Shown piece after piece: positions 61,201 to 64,000 of a stretch of 64,000 nt of DNA (within the stretch, counting starts at the first letter, position 1; each line of letters starts with the position of its first letter). The notes beneath the pieces were generated by a model. It did no database searches and was not told the origin of the DNA. It saw nothing but the letters and a program-made list of their open reading frames with translations. The DNA lies in assembly GCA_013397795.1 (NCBI GenBank), contig VZTJ01000242.1, positions 538,419-602,418 of the forward strand. The letters are read 5' to 3'. Both the position numbers and the translations under genes were made by a program. The DNA is from Orthonyx spaldingii. Its lineage: Eukaryota; Chordata; Aves; Passeriformes; Orthonychidae.

Positions 61201-63448
61201 ATCTCTTGCTTTCTCATCTCAGCAATTGTCTTCGGTCCCTTTTTATCAGATTTTGCTGAAAATCCTTGATTAGACAAGAGATCCTCAAAGTCATTTTCTG
61301 AAACTTTTGGCTTTTGACCTTTGAAGGGAGAAAAAATATTAAATGAAACGTTACACAGAAGAATACATTAACAGGGGAAATATATTGCACTTAGATACAC
61401 CTGGATGCCATGTATTTATCATTACCGTGAGAAATATCCTTCAGTGATGACAAATGTCACAAAACTGAGAAGCATAGAAGAAAAGGGATCATTAACAACC
61501 TTTCAGTCCAGCAGAGCAGACAACCTCACATGCTAACCTCTGACTAAATACTTGCATGCCCTCCTTTTAAAAAAATGGAGTAGATTTGAGGGAGCACACA
61601 TATATCCATGATTTTGGAAAACGCTCCAGTTTTTCACTCTAAGTTAGTTCCAAATGATACGCAGCAGTTTTTCAAGTAATCATATACCCAATACTCTTGT
61701 TGAAAGCATGTAGTCAACACTTAAGTATGTAGTAACTTATACAGAGTAATGAAGGGATAAAATACCAACATGAATATTCATTAGGAAACCAACAAATTTC
61801 AGAGAACTGTAGAATAACTGAACTCTGAAGAAGCCTCTGAATATTGTCGAGTCCAATCCCCACTCAAAGCAGGGACAACTAGGTACATTTGTTAGGTCCT
61901 TGTCCAGCTGAGGTCCATCTGTATTCAAGGGAGAGAAACTACAACATCCTGCTTCAGCATTTCACTGTGACAATTGATTTTTCTGCCTTGTTCTACAGAC
62001 TTGCCTGTGCTGCAACCTATGCCCACTGCCTCTCCATCCTGACACCTCTTTCCAGATACAGATAAACAGAATAATTTCAACTTAAGGAAGTATCTGCTGT
62101 TCAAGTACTTACATGCCAGTTTAAGGGAGGTATAATCCTAATACCAACACATCAGAAAATAAAATTTTCCAAGAAAGTTCTAATAGAAGAAGCCAAGCCT
62201 ACCCCTATAATTCTAGGTGTCCCTATTCATTTGGAACATCTTGTAGGGCTGTATGATTCCACCTGGTCCTGTCCCCACATCTCTTTCAGACACAAGAATT
62301 TTCAGTAATTTTAACCTCAGTCTTTCTCAAGACTAGCTACCCCTCTTCAGCTTGGCAAAGCACTGCATCCCTTCGATGCCTATTGGTTTTCACCTTTTTT
62401 TCTTTTATATATTCTCTGTATTCTTTACACATATATTTGGAGCTCTGAAGCTTATTATTGCATTCATAGCTAGTTTTCCCAGTAGTTTTCCATGCCCTTT
62501 CCTAGGCAGGAAGACAAAACAAATTCCAGAGCTCCAAGCCTGGAGGCATACAAGGCCCTTATCGTATCTTGTTTCTTCCTGGGAACCAAGGCTGGGAACA
62601 AGGACTTCAACAGCTAGTACCAAGGGAGTGAGCTCCAGAGAAGGGGCTTGACCTGGGGGGGAATTGCACCACCATTCATCCTCCTAAATGGTGCTTTTAT
62701 CACTTATGCTAATTTCCTAAAACCTATAAAACTGTATGCACCCCTGTGGGGGGTAGGCTTTCATGAACATTTTTCCATGGCTGCCCCTGGATGCCTCCAA
62801 ATAAAGATTCACTTTTATATTACCTCCTACACTAAAATCATCTCGAGTTTCATTTCCAGGTTGAGAAAAAGGCAACACCTTTACCTAGGTATCACAAACA
62901 GACCAATATGAAGCAAGATTATCAACCATCTCTCCCCTGCTGGATCAAATTTACCTTTCTAAACTCAGTGATACAAAACCAGTACCCATGCAGGTGAGTA
63001 GTTATAGCCTTGAGACTTTATGCCCAAACTTGCATATACTTGTGCCATCACCAGCCTGTCTGTTATGTACTGGAACAGCTTTGGAAAAGCAGGATAACAA
63101 GTGTTTTTCTGTTTTCTACTAGACACAACTTAAATGTAAATAACAATATCAAGGTAGAACAGCTTTTGCAGGTAACAACACACCCAACTAATTTCACATG
63201 GAACACTACAAGTAATGCACATTCAGAAAACTTACCAAAGCTTGGGGCTCTGACTCCTCTTTCTTCTCGTCCTCCAATAACACTCAAGTTTACTGTGTAG
63301 TTGGGCTTAGCTGCTGTGCTGGACTTAGTCTGGGACTGCCATGAAGTACTTTGTGGTTTAGAGGATTTCTGCCACTGATTTCCCAGCTTCTGAGATGGAG
63401 CAGTCTTCTGACTAAATCCGCTACCCGAGAGTCCACCAGTGGATGAAC
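58128..63448 (-). CDS. GAK: GAK, cyclin-G-associated kinase / auxilin-2 (last four coding exons)
   Basis: GAK is a clathrin-coat chaperone cofactor. An N-terminal Ser/Thr kinase and a PTEN-like region are followed by a clathrin-binding stretch and a C-terminal J domain that recruits HSC70 to strip clathrin from vesicles. Only the C-terminal 212 residues are here, from exons 63236-63448, 61170-61318, 59821-59997 and 58128-58229, all with GT/AG sites and matching phases. The J domain spans the last two exons and has an intact HPD motif ('VVHPDK'). The end '...[13 protein letters not shown]' fits GAK (human ends GSRPLF) better than the paralogue DNAJC6. The kinase exons lie right of the window. 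Confidence 0.96.
58230..59820 (-). other. GAK: GAK last intron
   Basis: 1.6 kb, donor GTGAGTG at 59820. No recognisable repeat or additional exon. Confidence 0.75.
59821..59997 (-). CDS. GAK: GAK exon encoding J-domain core (HPD)
   Basis: 177 nt, 59 codons, phase 0. It begins '[20 protein letters not shown]' and includes '[12 protein letters not shown]' and '[13 protein letters not shown]', ending exactly after the HPD-Lys. The HPD loop is what stimulates the HSC70 ATPase. The acceptor is CAG at 60000-59998. Confidence 0.97.
59998..61169 (-). other. GAK: GAK intron before the J-domain exon
   Basis: 1.2 kb of AT-rich intron. Nothing recognisable. Confidence 0.75.
61170..61318 (-). CDS. GAK: GAK exon before the J domain
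   Basis: 149 nt. The first two bases complete a Gly codon. It encodes '[19 protein letters not shown]', then '[13 protein letters not shown]' and 'DPLKLK', nearly identical to the mammalian GAK linker. The acceptor is AG at 61320-61319 and the donor GTTTGT from 61169, a weaker donor than usual. Confidence 0.96.
61795..62062 (-). repeat. CR1 LINE 3'-end fragment
   Basis: Plus-strand wording 'gagaactgtagaataactga', 'tgtcgagtccaatcccc', 'agcagggacaactagg', 'ggtccttgtccagctgag' and 'cctatgcccactgcctctcc' is the reverse complement of a CR1 3' end of an older subfamily. It is diverged. The right end fades near 62062. Confidence 0.75.
62420..62870 (+). mobile_element. Solo LTR with TATA and AATAAA, antisense in GAK
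   Basis: U3, R and U5 can be recognised: TATAAA at 62725-62730, AATAAA at 62800-62805, and a U5 ending in 'ctcgagtttcatttccagg' near 62862. The TATA-to-AATAAA spacing of about 70 bases suits a short R region. The left boundary is a guess. There are no internal viral genes. It could act as an antisense promoter within GAK, which is inference. Confidence 0.6.
63236..63448 (-). CDS. GAK: GAK exon (Ser/Gln-rich clathrin-binding linker)
   Basis: 213 nt. The acceptor TAG is at 63451-63449 and the donor GTAAG from 63235. The N-terminal half is Ser/Gln/Lys-rich and weakly conserved. The C-terminal half '[20 protein letters not shown]' is a strongly conserved GAK/auxilin block. It joins the next exon through a split Gly codon. 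Confidence 0.95.
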
Positions 63449-64000
63449 CTAACAATAAATACCAAGTTAGTTGTTCAGTTCAGTGCTTGTCACCTGCTTA
63501 ATGTAAGTAAGACAGTTTGGCCTTGACATATAACCACTTAGCTCAGAGTGATACCACCATACAAGAGAAAATGAAACAGAAAAGTGTGGATAAAATGAGG
63601 TTAATAGTCTCATTAACAAGTAACTTGGATGGCAGGAGCTGGAGGCATTACTGAAAGTCTTCTCTTACAACTCAAGGTCTCAACTGTCAGTTTTAGCAAA
63701 AACACACACCCTTATCTGAAGGGTCAGGCCAGGAGATAATTTGGCTGTGACAGTAGTTCTGCCTCCCACTTCTGCTAATATGCAGAACAATGAAGAGCTA
63801 ATTCGAAAAAAAGGTAACAGACTGAGAATATTTTCAAATGAATGCTTTCAAAGTCTCTAGTGATTGCTTGCACTACTGGTTAAGGAAGATGAGAGGATTA
63901 TTCTACAGCAGCATTCACAGGGAATACTGCACATGAGTAAGAGAAGCACTGCAGCCTGCAGGAGACACTGTAACCACCCTGCTGTGGTATAGGCCAAGCT
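63449..64000 (-). other. GAK: GAK intron (partial)
   Basis: Intronic sequence to the window edge. No further exon is visible. Confidence 0.65.

Larger units (their letters stand above)
61319..63235 (-). other. GAK: GAK intron with CR1 and LTR insertions
   Basis: 1.9 kb. It contains a CR1 fragment in sense orientation (about 61795-62062) and an LTR in antisense orientation (about 62420-62870). The remainder is unremarkable. Confidence 0.8.

Noticed and set aside
63063..63235. Extension of the GAK exon reading frame past the donor at 63235
   Set aside because: The frame continues by chance into the intron. The GTAAG donor and the match to the next exon define the true end at 63236.
1..64000. 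CRISPR arrays, operons, tRNA or rRNA genes, phage modules
   Set aside because: I saw no regularly spaced repeats, no tRNA-like cloverleaf and no prokaryotic gene organisation. The window is vertebrate.

Overview
The window is vertebrate nuclear DNA and almost certainly avian. It has intron-rich genes with GT/AG junctions, a CpG-island promoter and many CR1 LINE fragments, the dominant interspersed repeat of birds. It also carries a pair of LTRs whose ends and internal layout resemble a retroviral LTR family I associate with neoavian genomes. There is no prokaryotic gene organisation, CRISPR array or phage-like module. Most open reading frames in the window are chance.

Two protein-coding genes are clear, both on the minus strand and both cut by a window edge. 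PIGG (GPI ethanolamine phosphate transferase 2) occupies about 3.4-26.4 kb. Coding exons 1-8 are present and join in frame into 539 codons. They cover the N-terminal anchor, the whole alkaline-phosphatase-fold catalytic domain and the first C-terminal membrane segments. The remaining exons lie left of position 1. Its first exon sits in a GC-rich promoter island interrupted by a 281-base assembly gap. GAK (cyclin-G-associated kinase, auxilin 2) enters from the right edge. Its last four coding exons (58.1-63.4 kb) encode the segment before the J domain, the J domain with its HPD motif, and the stop codon. A minus-strand 3' UTR probably follows, ending either near 54.29 kb or near 52.7 kb.

Between them, 27.1-52.7 kb is about 25 kb in which I find no convincing coding gene. 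It holds CR1 fragments, two LTR-like sequences, short tandem duplications, low-complexity tracts and a few AT-rich blocks that look like candidate conserved non-coding elements. In mammals the gene downstream of GAK is CPLX1, and PIGG has different upstream neighbours. The GAK-PIGG head-to-tail neighbourhood and the empty stretch are therefore the main structural oddity.

PIGG acts in the endoplasmic reticulum on GPI anchors. GAK acts in clathrin uncoating at the trans-Golgi and plasma membrane. They share orientation but no evident pathway.

I did not find a convincing new biological system. The best leads are an inverted LTR pair lying 33 bases from the PIGG exon 5 splice donor, a long poly-T tract with a gap just upstream of the exon 6 acceptor, a possible frame-breaking cassette exon in PIGG intron 2, an orphan 57-codon exon-like frame at 44.4 kb, and a long alternative GAK 3' UTR.
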